Part shown: positions 28,155 through 37,100 of the stretch, in pieces
How positions within the stretch are numbered: the stretch's first letter is position 1
Layout: each line of letters begins with the position of its first letter
DNA from: Pradoshia eiseniae
GTDB taxonomy: Bacteria; Bacillota; Bacilli; Bacillales; Pradoshiaceae
Direction of reading: 5' to 3'
DNA: 64,000 nt
Assembly: GCF_002946355.1 (NCBI RefSeq)
Contig: NZ_PKOZ01000002.1
Coordinates: 248,001 to 312,000 of the forward strand
Notes under the pieces: generated by a model
Database searches by the model: none
What the model was told of the DNA's origin: nothing
The model's input: the letters and a program-made list of their open reading frames with translations, nothing else
Position numbers and translations under genes: made by a program

Positions 28155-28412
28155 TTGAATAACACCGAGAGCTCCACCCCGGAGCAATTGATGTATTTCA
28201 TCGAGACGCTTGAGAAGGCGCTGAGCAAGACGACAGGCCGCGAGATTGTCGCGAAGAAGGAATTCCTTCCGATGCAGCCTGGGGATGTGTATGCAACCTT
28301 TGCGGATACAGAACCGCTTGAGAAAGCGTTTGGGTTCAAGCCGAGCACCTCGATTGAGGATGGGCTGCAAAGGTTCGCAGATTGGTATTGTGAGTATTAT
28401 GATGTGAAGTGA
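28155..28412 (+). pseudogene. UDP-glucuronate 4-epimerase 3'-end fragment
   Basis: Near-identical to 24142-24378 of the intact epimerase, from PEQLMYFIETLEKALS to the stop, with a few silent or conservative changes (for instance SKTTGRE for SKAAGRE). It has no promoter or catalytic domain. Its terminator is also duplicated (28418-28456). Confidence 0.9.
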
Positions 28413-28417
28413 TATAA

Positions 28418-28456
28418 AGAGCGGGAAGCTACTAATAGGGGCTTTCCGCTTTTTTA
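28418..28456 (+). terminator. Duplicated epimerase terminator
   Basis: AGCGGGAAGC pairs with GCTTTCCGCT and is followed by TTTTTT. Orphaned behind a gene fragment. Confidence 0.8.
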
Positions 28457-28600
28457 TGTTGAGTTTGAAATTATAGCCTAATGAAGGGTACATTGTAACT
28501 AAGTTCTCATCTGCATAGCAATTATTTACTCTTGCTTATCTATGGTATTTAGATGACACTTCAACATGTGGTAAGAATCCAAAAATACTAGATGAATTGA

Positions 28601-28652
28601 AAAAGCTGTTATATACAAGTACTTCATTACGAAGACCGATATAACAGCTTTA
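28601..28652 (-). terminator. Terminator of the glycerophosphotransferase gene
   Basis: AAAGCTGTTATAT and ATATAACAGCTTT form a 13-bp stem; on the minus strand it is followed by TTTTC. It lies 11 bases beyond the stop at 28663. Confidence 0.8.
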
Positions 28653-28662
28653 TTATTATATA

Positions 28663-30672
28663 TTATTGAAATTGATTAGGACTAGGGTTATCTGAATTGA
28701 ACGTTTGAGAATCCGGATTATTTAATTTAGCAGTGCTGTCTTTCAATATGTAATATTTTATATAATCATATGTGTTTTTTGTGTTAGTCCCTGAAGTCTC
28801 ACTTACTAAAATATTATATTGGTTTACATATTTTATTGGTTGGCTAATAGAATAATTTTTTTCGATGAATGTATGGAGATGATTAAATTCATAAACAATA
28901 TCCCCAAACGCAATCTCTTCTTGGAGTATATTTTTACTTCCATATTGAGACTCAGCCAGTTCTTTATCTTGCCAATAAAGAATGATGTTACTTCCGCCTG
29001 CGAAAGCATAATAGATAATTGATGAGTAGTCTGAAATAACAACTTTACTATTTATAAGAGCTTCTTTAATATCCCCGTCATAAAGATGCTTTGATAAGTC
29101 CTTATATATATCAGGGAACTGTTCTTCTAAGATAATCCTTGATTTAGGATGCAATATAATGTTTACTTTCTTATCGGAATAAAAGTGATGAGTCTGAATT
29201 AATTTTAAAAATGATAAATATCTATCAATATAACTTCCTTCTTCAATTTTGCCTGTAATATCCCAAGGTCTCCAAGTGAGCAGGAATGTGATTTCTTTTT
29301 TTGTATTGTTTTTTTCTTTTACATATAAATCAAGATTTGGTAATCCAGTAACCATTAATTCATTTGCATGGTATTCTGTGTTCTGAATAAATAAATCCCT
29401 TTCATATTTAGAATTAACTAAGAGATAGTCTGGAGTGATTGGGACCTTTTTATTGAAGTATCCTCTTTCGAAGATATTGGTACATAGGCAAACGCCATGC
29501 TGCAACATAATCTTCTTGTTACAAGCGAGAATTTTCCTTTTTATTAAACTATCATTATCATATAGTCTTCTTTGAATATGTGATACTAGATCGGAGGATT
29601 GGAAGCTTCTTGCTAAGAAAATGTAGTAAAAAGCGCGGAAGCTATTTTTTGCGACGAGATTATTTCCGTAAATATTTTTTAGCTCCTGAAACTTATGATA
29701 GTCTCTATCTAGGATATACACGGCATTTTTATTATTCTCGAAAGCATATTTAAACAATTCAAATCCGGATTCCGAGGCTCCTTGTGAGAATTTTTCGAAA
29801 TAAATATCATAGACTTCTTTATTTTTTGAGAGCTTGCTCATGAAATAGGCAGCTTTCTCTACAAGGTTTATCCATTTGCTCATAAGGCTCGTTATAACAA
29901 TGACATATTGACCGGTGATTGATTTACGTATAAATAATTCATTATTCGTTTTTCTCACCCGAGTTGATCTTGTGCTGAAGATATAGTGCTTCTTATTGTA
30001 TATATGCTTAGAATCGGATTTTAAAGGGTACCAAAAGCTCATGTTGCCTTGTGTAAGCTGTATGAAGACAGGGACATTAATCTCACTGTTTTTGATATAC
30101 CCTTCATAGATATTTTTCGCTGGGGTTATACACCAGTATGTATGGGCAAGGAGAGATAGCTTATTGGTACTTAGGGCAAACTTTTCTCTAATTTTTTTTG
30201 GGAACAGGAAGTGGATTTTTTTTGATATGCTTTTATCATACCCAAAAGATAGATGCGCATCTTCATAAGTGTAGTTTCTGACCCTTAATACTCCGAGAAA
30301 GAAAATCGTAGAAAACAATATAAATGTAATGCTCCGGACAAATGGGGTCTTTTCAGCTTTTTCTATTATTTGTTGTGTGTCACCATATTTAGGTCTTTTA
30401 ATTCTTACATATGATAACTTTTGGTTCGTATCTACATATAGAACAATATTTTCGTGGGTATTATTATGTTTATATGATAAAGTTTGGACAATTGTCATCG
30501 GCTTATATTGAGTTAATATAATTCTTTCATTAGTGTTTTTTTTGTAAACATTATACTTGGTATTAAACTTCTTCCTAGCAATGAGTGATTTAGTTCCGTT
30601 AAAGCTGTAATACTCATCTGATAGGTAAGGTACATTACCCTTTATTAATCCAAAGGAAATATTTGTACTCAT
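28663..30672 (-). CDS. CDP-glycerol:glycerophosphate glycerophosphotransferase family protein
   Basis: 669 residues. The C-terminal about 380 residues are a Glyphos_transf (TagF/TagB) domain: GASESGFELFKYAFENNKNA, KIMLQHGVCL (catalytic His), TWRPWD and SDYSSIIYYAFAGG (second catalytic His/Asp region replaced by the usual DYSS). It would add glycerol-phosphate or a related polyol phosphate to a wall polymer or glycan. The N-terminal about 280 residues resemble the stimulatory domain of similar transferases but match nothing I can name; one hydrophobic stretch (about 112-128) may be membrane associated. It stands alone on the minus strand with its own terminator. Confidence 0.82.
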   Translation of the reverse strand: MSTNISFGLIKGNVPYLSDEYYSFNGTKSLIARKKFNTKYNVYKKNTNERIILTQYKPMTIVQTLSYKHNNTHENIVLYVDTNQKLSYVRIKRPKYGDTQQIIEKAEKTPFVRSITFILFSTIFFLGVLRVRNYTYEDAHLSFGYDKSISKKIHFLFPKKIREKFALSTNKLSLLAHTYWCITPAKNIYEGYIKNSEINVPVFIQLTQGNMSFWYPLKSDSKHIYNKKHYIFSTRSTRVRKTNNELFIRKSITGQYVIVITSLMSKWINLVEKAAYFMSKLSKNKEVYDIYFEKFSQGASESGFELFKYAFENNKNAVYILDRDYHKFQELKNIYGNNLVAKNSFRAFYYIFLARSFQSSDLVSHIQRRLYDNDSLIKRKILACNKKIMLQHGVCLCTNIFERGYFNKKVPITPDYLLVNSKYERDLFIQNTEYHANELMVTGLPNLDLYVKEKNNTKKEITFLLTWRPWDITGKIEEGSYIDRYLSFLKLIQTHHFYSDKKVNIILHPKSRIILEEQFPDIYKDLSKHLYDGDIKEALINSKVVISDYSSIIYYAFAGGSNIILYWQDKELAESQYGSKNILQEEIAFGDIVYEFNHLHTFIEKNYSISQPIKYVNQYNILVSETSGTNTKNTYDYIKYYILKDSTAKLNNPDSQTFNSDNPSPNQFQ

Positions 30673-30838
30673 TCTTCATGATCATCCTTCTTTTTTATAC
30701 TTTGCTGAAATCCATAAATATTAAATATACACACTATAAAAAATTAAATCATAATTTTTTACCAATTTCAACGGAAGGTATTAAGTGGCAATGCTCATTC
30801 CTAGGGAATGAGGAGATTTGAAATGCAAACTTAGAGAA

Positions 30839-30890
30839 GGTGCCTGTCACCACCCGAATTTTCTTGTTTCATGGAATGTTCCATGAGGCT
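30839..30890 (+). repeat. REP-like repeat, copy 3
   Basis: GGTGCCTGTCACCACCCG is identical to the left arm of copy 2, followed by AATTTTCTTGTTTCATGG and a perfect 16-base palindrome CATGGAATGTTCCATG (30870-30885). About 10 kb from copy 2 and from the RAYT gene. Confidence 0.75.
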
Positions 30891-30931
30891 GGAAAGAATG
30901 TTTGAGTGAAAGGCTACTTCTAGATAAGGGG

Positions 30932-30984
30932 GATGTGAAGTGATGAAGACCGGGAAGCTCCTGGATAGGGGGCTTCCCGCTCTG
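30932..30984 (+). repeat. Third copy of the epimerase 3' end and terminator, decayed
   Basis: GGATGTGAAGTGAT followed by a CGGGAAGCTCCTGGATAGGG stretch and GGCTTCCCGCTCT matches the last codons and terminator at 24368-24418. The T-run has been replaced by GCCTGC, so it should not terminate well. Confidence 0.75.
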
Positions 30985-31232
30985 CCTGCATGATTCGGTT
31001 TTCTTAGGTAAAATCCCTGTTCCCGAAAGGCTGAAGGAGCACATATTGTACGAAGGCCTTCTGTATATTTTCAAAAGCAAGAGTTCTATCAAAAAGATTT
31101 TAAAGGTATTAAGCTAGTGGCATTGAGTAAAATTTATGAGTACCAATAGTCTCCTGGCATACGAAATGATATAATTTCTTAGACCGTTGTTTAATTATAA
31201 TAGAAGAAAAAATAATACAAGCAGGTGATAGA

Positions 31233-32222
31233 ATGTCAATCCTCATTACAGGTGGAGCTGGCTATATTGGCTCTCATACGGTAAAGCATTTTTTGGATCA
31301 GAATGAAGACGTTGTTGTAGTCGATAATTTACAAAGTGGCCATAGGGAAGCTGTTTCTGTCGAGCATTTTTATGAAATTGATCTTAGAGATAAAGCTGCG
31401 TTAGATAAGGTTTTTAAGGCTCACAATATTGAAGCGGTTATTCACTTTGCTGCTAACTCTCTAGTTGGCGAGAGCATGACTAAGCCGTATGAATACTATG
31501 ATAATAATGTTTACGGCATGATGTGTTTATTGGATGTCATGAAAACGAATCAAGTAAACAAAATCGTCTTTTCCTCCACAGCAGCGACATATGGGGAGCC
31601 TAAGACAATTCCTATCATGGAAGACAATGAAACGAATCCTACGAATACCTATGGCGAGACGAAGCTTGCTATGGAGAAAATGATGAAATGGTTTGACCAA
31701 GGCTATGATGTGAAATTCGTCTCTTTAAGATACTTCAATGCTGCTGGCGCCCATCAGAGTGGAGAAATCGGGGAGATGCATGATCCTGAAACCCATCTCA
31801 TTCCATTGGTATTACAGGTGCCGCTTGGCCAAAGAGACAAGGTATACATGTTTGGGGATGACTACCCAACAGAGGATGGAACATGTATCCGTGATTACAT
31901 TCATGTAATGGACTTAGCATCTGCGCACTACCTGGCATTAGAGTATCTAAGAAAAGGGAATCCTAGCGATATCTTCAACCTCGGAAATGGGAATGGATAC
32001 TCTGTTAAAGAGGTTATTGATATAGCAAGGAAGGTAACCGAGCATCCAATCCCTGCCGATGTGAAAGAGAGAAGAGCGGGAGATCCGGCTGTTCTAATCG
32101 CTTCATCAGAGAAAGCGCAAACTGTTCTAGGTTGGAAACCGCAGTTTGATTCCTTAGAGAAAATCATTTCGGATGCTTGGAATTGGCATAAGAACAATCC
32201 AGAAGGATATGTATCGAAATAA
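31233..32222 (+). CDS. galE: UDP-glucose 4-epimerase
   Basis: Interconverts UDP-Glc and UDP-Gal in the cytoplasm. 329 residues with ITGGAGYIGSHTVKHF (NAD), DNLQSGH, SSTAATYGEP, the NTYGETK Tyr-x3-Lys pair and RYFNAAGAH. A ribosome site GCAGGTGATAG precedes ATG 31233. It is the intact parent-like copy of the fragment at 27892. UDP-Glc from galU would feed it. Confidence 0.95.
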   Translation: MSILITGGAGYIGSHTVKHFLDQNEDVVVVDNLQSGHREAVSVEHFYEIDLRDKAALDKVFKAHNIEAVIHFAANSLVGESMTKPYEYYDNNVYGMMCLLDVMKTNQVNKIVFSSTAATYGEPKTIPIMEDNETNPTNTYGETKLAMEKMMKWFDQGYDVKFVSLRYFNAAGAHQSGEIGEMHDPETHLIPLVLQVPLGQRDKVYMFGDDYPTEDGTCIRDYIHVMDLASAHYLALEYLRKGNPSDIFNLGNGNGYSVKEVIDIARKVTEHPIPADVKERRAGDPAVLIASSEKAQTVLGWKPQFDSLEKIISDAWNWHKNNPEGYVSK

Positions 32223-32257
32223 TTGTGTGTGGCGCGAGTGCTGCGCTAATTGTAAAG

Positions 32258-32297
32258 GAAAACAACCGTTGAATGAACGACGGTTGTTTCTTTTTAA
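32258..32297 (+). terminator. galE terminator
   Basis: GAAACAACCG pairs with CGGTTGTTTC, followed by TTTTT. An AT-rich inverted repeat (TTGATTAATCAATTGATTGA at 32359 on) lies 60 bases further; no gene is present in 32223-32557. Confidence 0.85.
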
Positions 32298-32496
32298 TTT
32301 CTGCAACGTTAAGCAGATAGTTTTAATGTTTGGCATTGGCTTAGTTAATGTCGGCTGTTTGATTAATCAATTGATTGATTAATTAATGTATGATTGTTTC
32401 TTATTTCTTCATTCTCTTACTTCACTAAGTGCGTGATAACTTATTGGTAGAGGAGTATGCAAGGAGAAACGGCTGTAGAGATATGAATGAAAAATA

Positions 32497-32532
32497 GGCT
32501 ATCCCACCCGCGTAAAGAGGTGATGGATAGCC
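32497..32532 (-). terminator. Terminator of the small membrane protein gene
   Basis: GGCTATCCATCACC with GGGTGGGATAGCC on the minus strand, followed by TATTTTTC. It serves the 43-residue gene ending at 32558. Confidence 0.75.
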
Positions 32533-32557
32533 ATCTTTTATAATATTTAATGAATGA

Positions 32558-32689
32558 TTACATGGAATAAAGTAAGAATTGAAGTCCCAATACCAATCCT
32601 ATTGCCAATATAATTAGGGAAACATATAAGATATTACGTTTGATTTTTCTTTTTTTATACATTTCCTCAGGAGTTTGGTACATAGCCAT
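32558..32689 (-). CDS. Small single-span membrane protein, 43 residues
   Basis: A ribosome site CTAGGGAGG lies eight bases before ATG 32689; upstream in-frame starts lack one. The protein begins MAMYQTPEEMYKKRKIKRN, then a single hydrophobic helix (ILYVSLIILAIGLVLGLQFL) to the end. Basic residues before the helix predict a cytoplasmic N-terminus. It has its own terminator. I do not recognise the family. Confidence 0.65.
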   Translation of the reverse strand: MAMYQTPEEMYKKRKIKRNILYVSLIILAIGLVLGLQFLLYSM

Positions 32690-34010
32690 AATAATTTCCT
32701 CCCTAGTAACAGCAGACTTAAGTTTGATAGTTATAAATATGCCATTATATATATTCAATTTTAATAATAGTAGAAATAGTATAGATAAATAAAGGGTAAT
32801 TACTAACATTTTTCCAAATGATAGCAAATTATGTTTTAATTTGTAAATGTTTCGTCAGATTTATTCATTATGTATAAAAAGTCGCTTTCTATCTTCTATA
32901 AAACGATTCCTCCATATTTCGTAGTTTCGCCCTACCTCCATCTAGTGATAAAAGTTTATGAGTGGAGGTGTATGTGAACGGGGTGAAAAGATTCGATAAA
33001 CGGAGCTGAGCGATTGGATTTTCATATCAGGCAAGAGTGCCCTGTACTTTCGGATGATAGAGAAGCTCATATTCTTAGGAAGGCTTTTATCCCTATTTGA
33101 TAGAAAGAACGGAGTCTCATGAATATTTCCTGTTGTTCGCGTTGCTCCGTTTCATTGTTCTGCATATCCTCAGAAGTCTAGTACAAATTTATCAAATTTC
33201 CTTTTAACACTATAACTTTTTGTCATGGTTCACATACTTAAGGGCTGGTTTATTTTCCTTGTTAGGAATATTGATTATGCTTTTTGAACTATCTTTCTTA
33301 ATGATAATAAAAAAGGATGAAAATATGATAGGTATAAAGGCTTATTTTATTTTAAAATTATAATCTTTTGATGAGGTATAAACTTTTCACTGTTGTTTTT
33401 ACCAATGAATGGCAAATGTTTTACCACTGAATGACAGACAAATTATCAGCACTAATTAAAGTCATGACTCGGGGACTCAGCAATTCTTGAGCCGCCGCTA
33501 TAAGTATACCTGACGAGACGTGAACTTTATTTGGAGAGATGGGCTTGATAGCCTTGTAGGCTAGGCAAGCTTTAAGATTGCTGTTTTTTTGGCTAGGAAT
33601 TCATGACCGCAGAGATCCATGTAAAGTGACAAACAGCTACCGACTAACAATCTCTAGTAGGAATAACAGTGAACAGAATAGATAAGAACATTCTTTTTAG
33701 ATAGTGGTAAATAGAATGGAAGTGGTGGTAAAAACAGCTGGCTGAAATCATGAAGTAATTTTTAGAAGAACAGGAATGGATATTGGGGTCATTCATACCT
33801 TGGATGCAAAGTATAAATAAAGAGTGCCGTTCAAGCCCATACGGATGTAGAGGCAGAGCATTGCAATTTACGTGATTCTCTGAATTGATGTATATTACCT
33901 ACTTGTATACAAGTGGATTTAGGGAAAATTGGATATTCATTAGACTAATCAGCTTGTAATCTAGAGTGTCACTTTTAATTTTTCATTTGATGTATATTTT
34001 GCCATAGAAA
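32690..34010. other. 1.3-kb region without a recognisable gene
   Basis: Frames are broken throughout. The only structure I can point to is a pair of possible IS21-type ends at 33394-33437 and 33702-33737. The rest appears to be decayed sequence. Confidence 0.4.
33394..33737. mobile_element. Possible IS21-like end pair with deleted interior
   Basis: Left: two tandem motifs, TTTTTACCAATGAATGGCA and GTTTTACCACTGAATGACA. Right, inverted: AGTGGTAAATAGAATGGA and GTGGTGGTAAAAAC. Multiple short repeats at each end are typical of IS21 elements, but the 260-base interior encodes no transposase I can read. Confidence 0.3.
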
Positions 34011-34059
34011 AACTGCATCTCCGATTGTTAAACGTGTGTCTAACAATTGGAGTGCAGTT
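34011..34059 (-). terminator. Terminator of the 1599-aa transferase gene
   Basis: AACTGCATCTCCGATTGTTA and TAACAATTGGAGTGCAGTT make a long stem; on the minus strand TTTTTC follows. About 50 bases after the stop at 34112. Confidence 0.85.
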
Positions 34060-34111
34060 CATCTTTTACTCTAACTTTTCGGTGCACTCAATGATTTAGC
34101 TTACTAGATAA

Positions 34112-37100
34112 TTAAATTGCCTTCTTATGATTTAACATTTTTTCGACTACTAGCTGTGTAGCATTCCCATTATCAAATTGGCAGAACTTGTTTCTAAACT
34201 GTTTGAATTTGATTTCATATTCTGCCTGTACTTTATCTAAATTTTTAATTGCATCAATAATTTCTTCGGTATCTCTTAAAAGCGGTCCTGGAGCTTCTTC
34301 TTCAAAATCGATATATAATCCGCGAAGATTATCTCGATAAGCTTCTAAGTCGTATGTGAAGAAAAGAATTGGTCGATTTAAATTAGCGTAATCAAACATA
34401 ACAGATGAATAATCTGTTATCAATAGATCAGCAAGCAGGTAGAGTTCCTGAATGTCATTATGGCTCGATAAATCATAAACGAACCCTTTATACTTATTGA
34501 CATTAATTGAACTAGAAATAAAATAGTGGAGCCTTAATAATACAACGTATTCATCACCTAAGGCTTCTTGCATTTTATCTAGATTCAATTCAAGCTGGAA
34601 TCCTTTCTTGACTCTCCAAGTTGGGGCATACATAACGATTTTCTTGTCTAATGGAATATGAAATTTATTCTTAATGGCCATTATTTCTTCATCAGACCAA
34701 TTCCGTTTTAACATATCATTACGTGGGAAACCAAATTCGAGTAATTGACGATCAAATTTAAACGCCCTCTTAGAAATATCTGATACGTAGCTGCTTGGAG
34801 AAACTAGATAATCCCAGCGGTTGCATCTATTTAAGAATTTCTCTAATTTTTCCTTCGTATCCGTTTCCCCTGGAACATCTAAGCCCATAGTTTTTAATGG
34901 AGTCCCATGCAAAGTTTGGACTTCAACTGCTCCACGTCTCTTTTCATATACATCAGGGAAGTTTGCATTGTTGATGAAGTATTTGGCTCTTGCCAAATAG
35001 TAATAATATTTAATAGAGTTAATGCGTACTTTTTTTGCATTCCCATCAACATGAATGTTTTCATTTTTGAAGAACCATACATATTGATAATCCTTGTATT
35101 CTTTACTCATATATTGATATAAGGCACGCGGATTACAGCTGTAAGATTTTCCCCAATAACTTTCAAAGATGACTGTCTTTTTAGACATTGGAAGAAGTCT
35201 GAATAATGGATAGAGTACTTTCTGGATAACTTCTTGCCTTCTTGGTCCACGTTCAATTTTGTTCCAATGAAGTAGAACTTTAAAACTGAAATTCCCCTTA
35301 TCAGTTATATAAGGAGTTATACTCAATCCAGAGATTACCTTGCTCTTATTTAGCGATGATAAGGATTTCCTTACCTCCACCCTGTTTCTTGAAATTTTTT
35401 GGGCGTCCCCTTTTTTGCCATCTAGGGTTATAAATAAATCCCATCTGCCAGGTTCTAAGATAGCGACTCCTCCGCTTAGTATATCAAGTTCACAGCTGAT
35501 AACGTGATATTCCCCATCAGACTCTTGGTTTAAGATAGACAGATTATGTTTTGTGCCGCTGCCTCTTGATACTAGATAAACAGTTTGCTGATTGATCTTA
35601 TCAAACTCATTCATCATACTCTTGTGCATCCGGATTTCCAGCAATAATCTTCCATTGTCAAATAAACATGATTTTACATAAGGAGCGACTTTTTTAAACT
35701 TTATATTCATATTGCCCGCAGGATTCATGTTGATTTGAGTTTCTGATGAGCCAACAATCAATGTCGGCATATTTTTCGCTTTTGACATTAATGTCAGCGG
35801 GTAGCGTTTCCTGCCGTGGAACATATAAGCTGACCAATCTTTGGATGAATTATGAAGGTTCAAATCTTTTAATGAAATTTCCGCACTAAATCCATTCTTC
35901 ATCCTATTAGTAAAGATTTGTTTTTCCTCTTCAGCTTTAATTGCCATGGGATGAATCGGATAAGATTTACTTATATTTCTAGCCCAATCAATCATTACAA
36001 CCTTTGATTCTTCAACTGGAAGCTCAGTCCACCCATTTATAAGAAGCTTATTAGTGCTTTGTGTAATTGTATTAATGATGGAGAACACATCGCTTGTTTC
36101 GATTACGAGGTCCCAAGCGGCATTATATTTCGGGAATATTCTCTGTGCGCTTGTCACTCCCATGCCCGGTCTCGGCTTTTTGCCAGCAATTGGACCGCCA
36201 ACTCTGAATGTACGAGAGATTGTGCCTACCTTCAAAGTTAACCAGACTTCCTGTCTACCTTCGCCAAAATCAGCAATTTCAGGATTATCAAAATCAATCG
36301 TAATATTGAATCCAGACCAATGGTAATTATATAGCCGTTTTAATGGGATTGCTGAATTAATATCAATGCCCTTCTTATGTGTAACATCAGGCCTTTTAAT
36401 ATTTTCTATCTTCAGAGCAACCTTTTTACCTGACTCAGGATTATGAATGTATGCGTCCATCTCAACAGAAGATTTCCGTTTCATATCTATCTTATCAATA
36501 TAAGCATACCCAGAAATAATTAGCTTATTGTGTCTCCAGCGTAATTGGTCAATCTGTCTTTGTACTTGAAGTTCATCAGTTACATCGAAAATGCTTTTAG
36601 GGAGTTTTTCCATAAATGGATAATTCCCATAATATCGGTCTCGATCCCTGAATATTTTTGTTTTACGTAGTTCCTCCTTTTGGAAACGGAGAACTTCTAG
36701 TAGCTGTTCGAGATTCTTTTCTTTAATTAAGTGGTACTTCAAGCGGTCGATTGCATTTAACCGTTCTAACGCTGTAGGGTCGACCTTCCCTAGATAATCA
36801 GAGACTGACTGAATAAATATTTGTTTATATTCCTCATCAACTTCATCGAGTGAATTTAAATAAAGCAGGATATCAACATTTAAAACCTTATAATCCTTTT
36901 CTATTTTTAACTCTTTGTCAATTTCTTGCCCCTTGAAGAAACTGTCCACCATTTTCACAACAGCTAAGCGGTCTGTAAAGTTTTTTAGCTGATCACGTTG
37001 CTGGGTAATTGATTTGCTCGCACCGTCCCTGGCTCTCCAGTAATATATAACCTCTGACAATATATCTGTAGACTTTGATAAGAAATGGGCAGGGATTGTC

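Larger units (their letters stand above)
30673..31232. other. Intergenic mosaic of repeats and relics
   Basis: Contains a perfect palindrome CTCATTCC-TA-GGGAATGAG (30794-30812), the REP-like copy at 30839, and the decayed epimerase end at 30932. 31018-31110 is open as VPERLKEHILYEGLLYIF then KSKSSIKKILKVLS and a stop, perhaps the tail of a lost gene. No intact gene is present. Confidence 0.4.
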
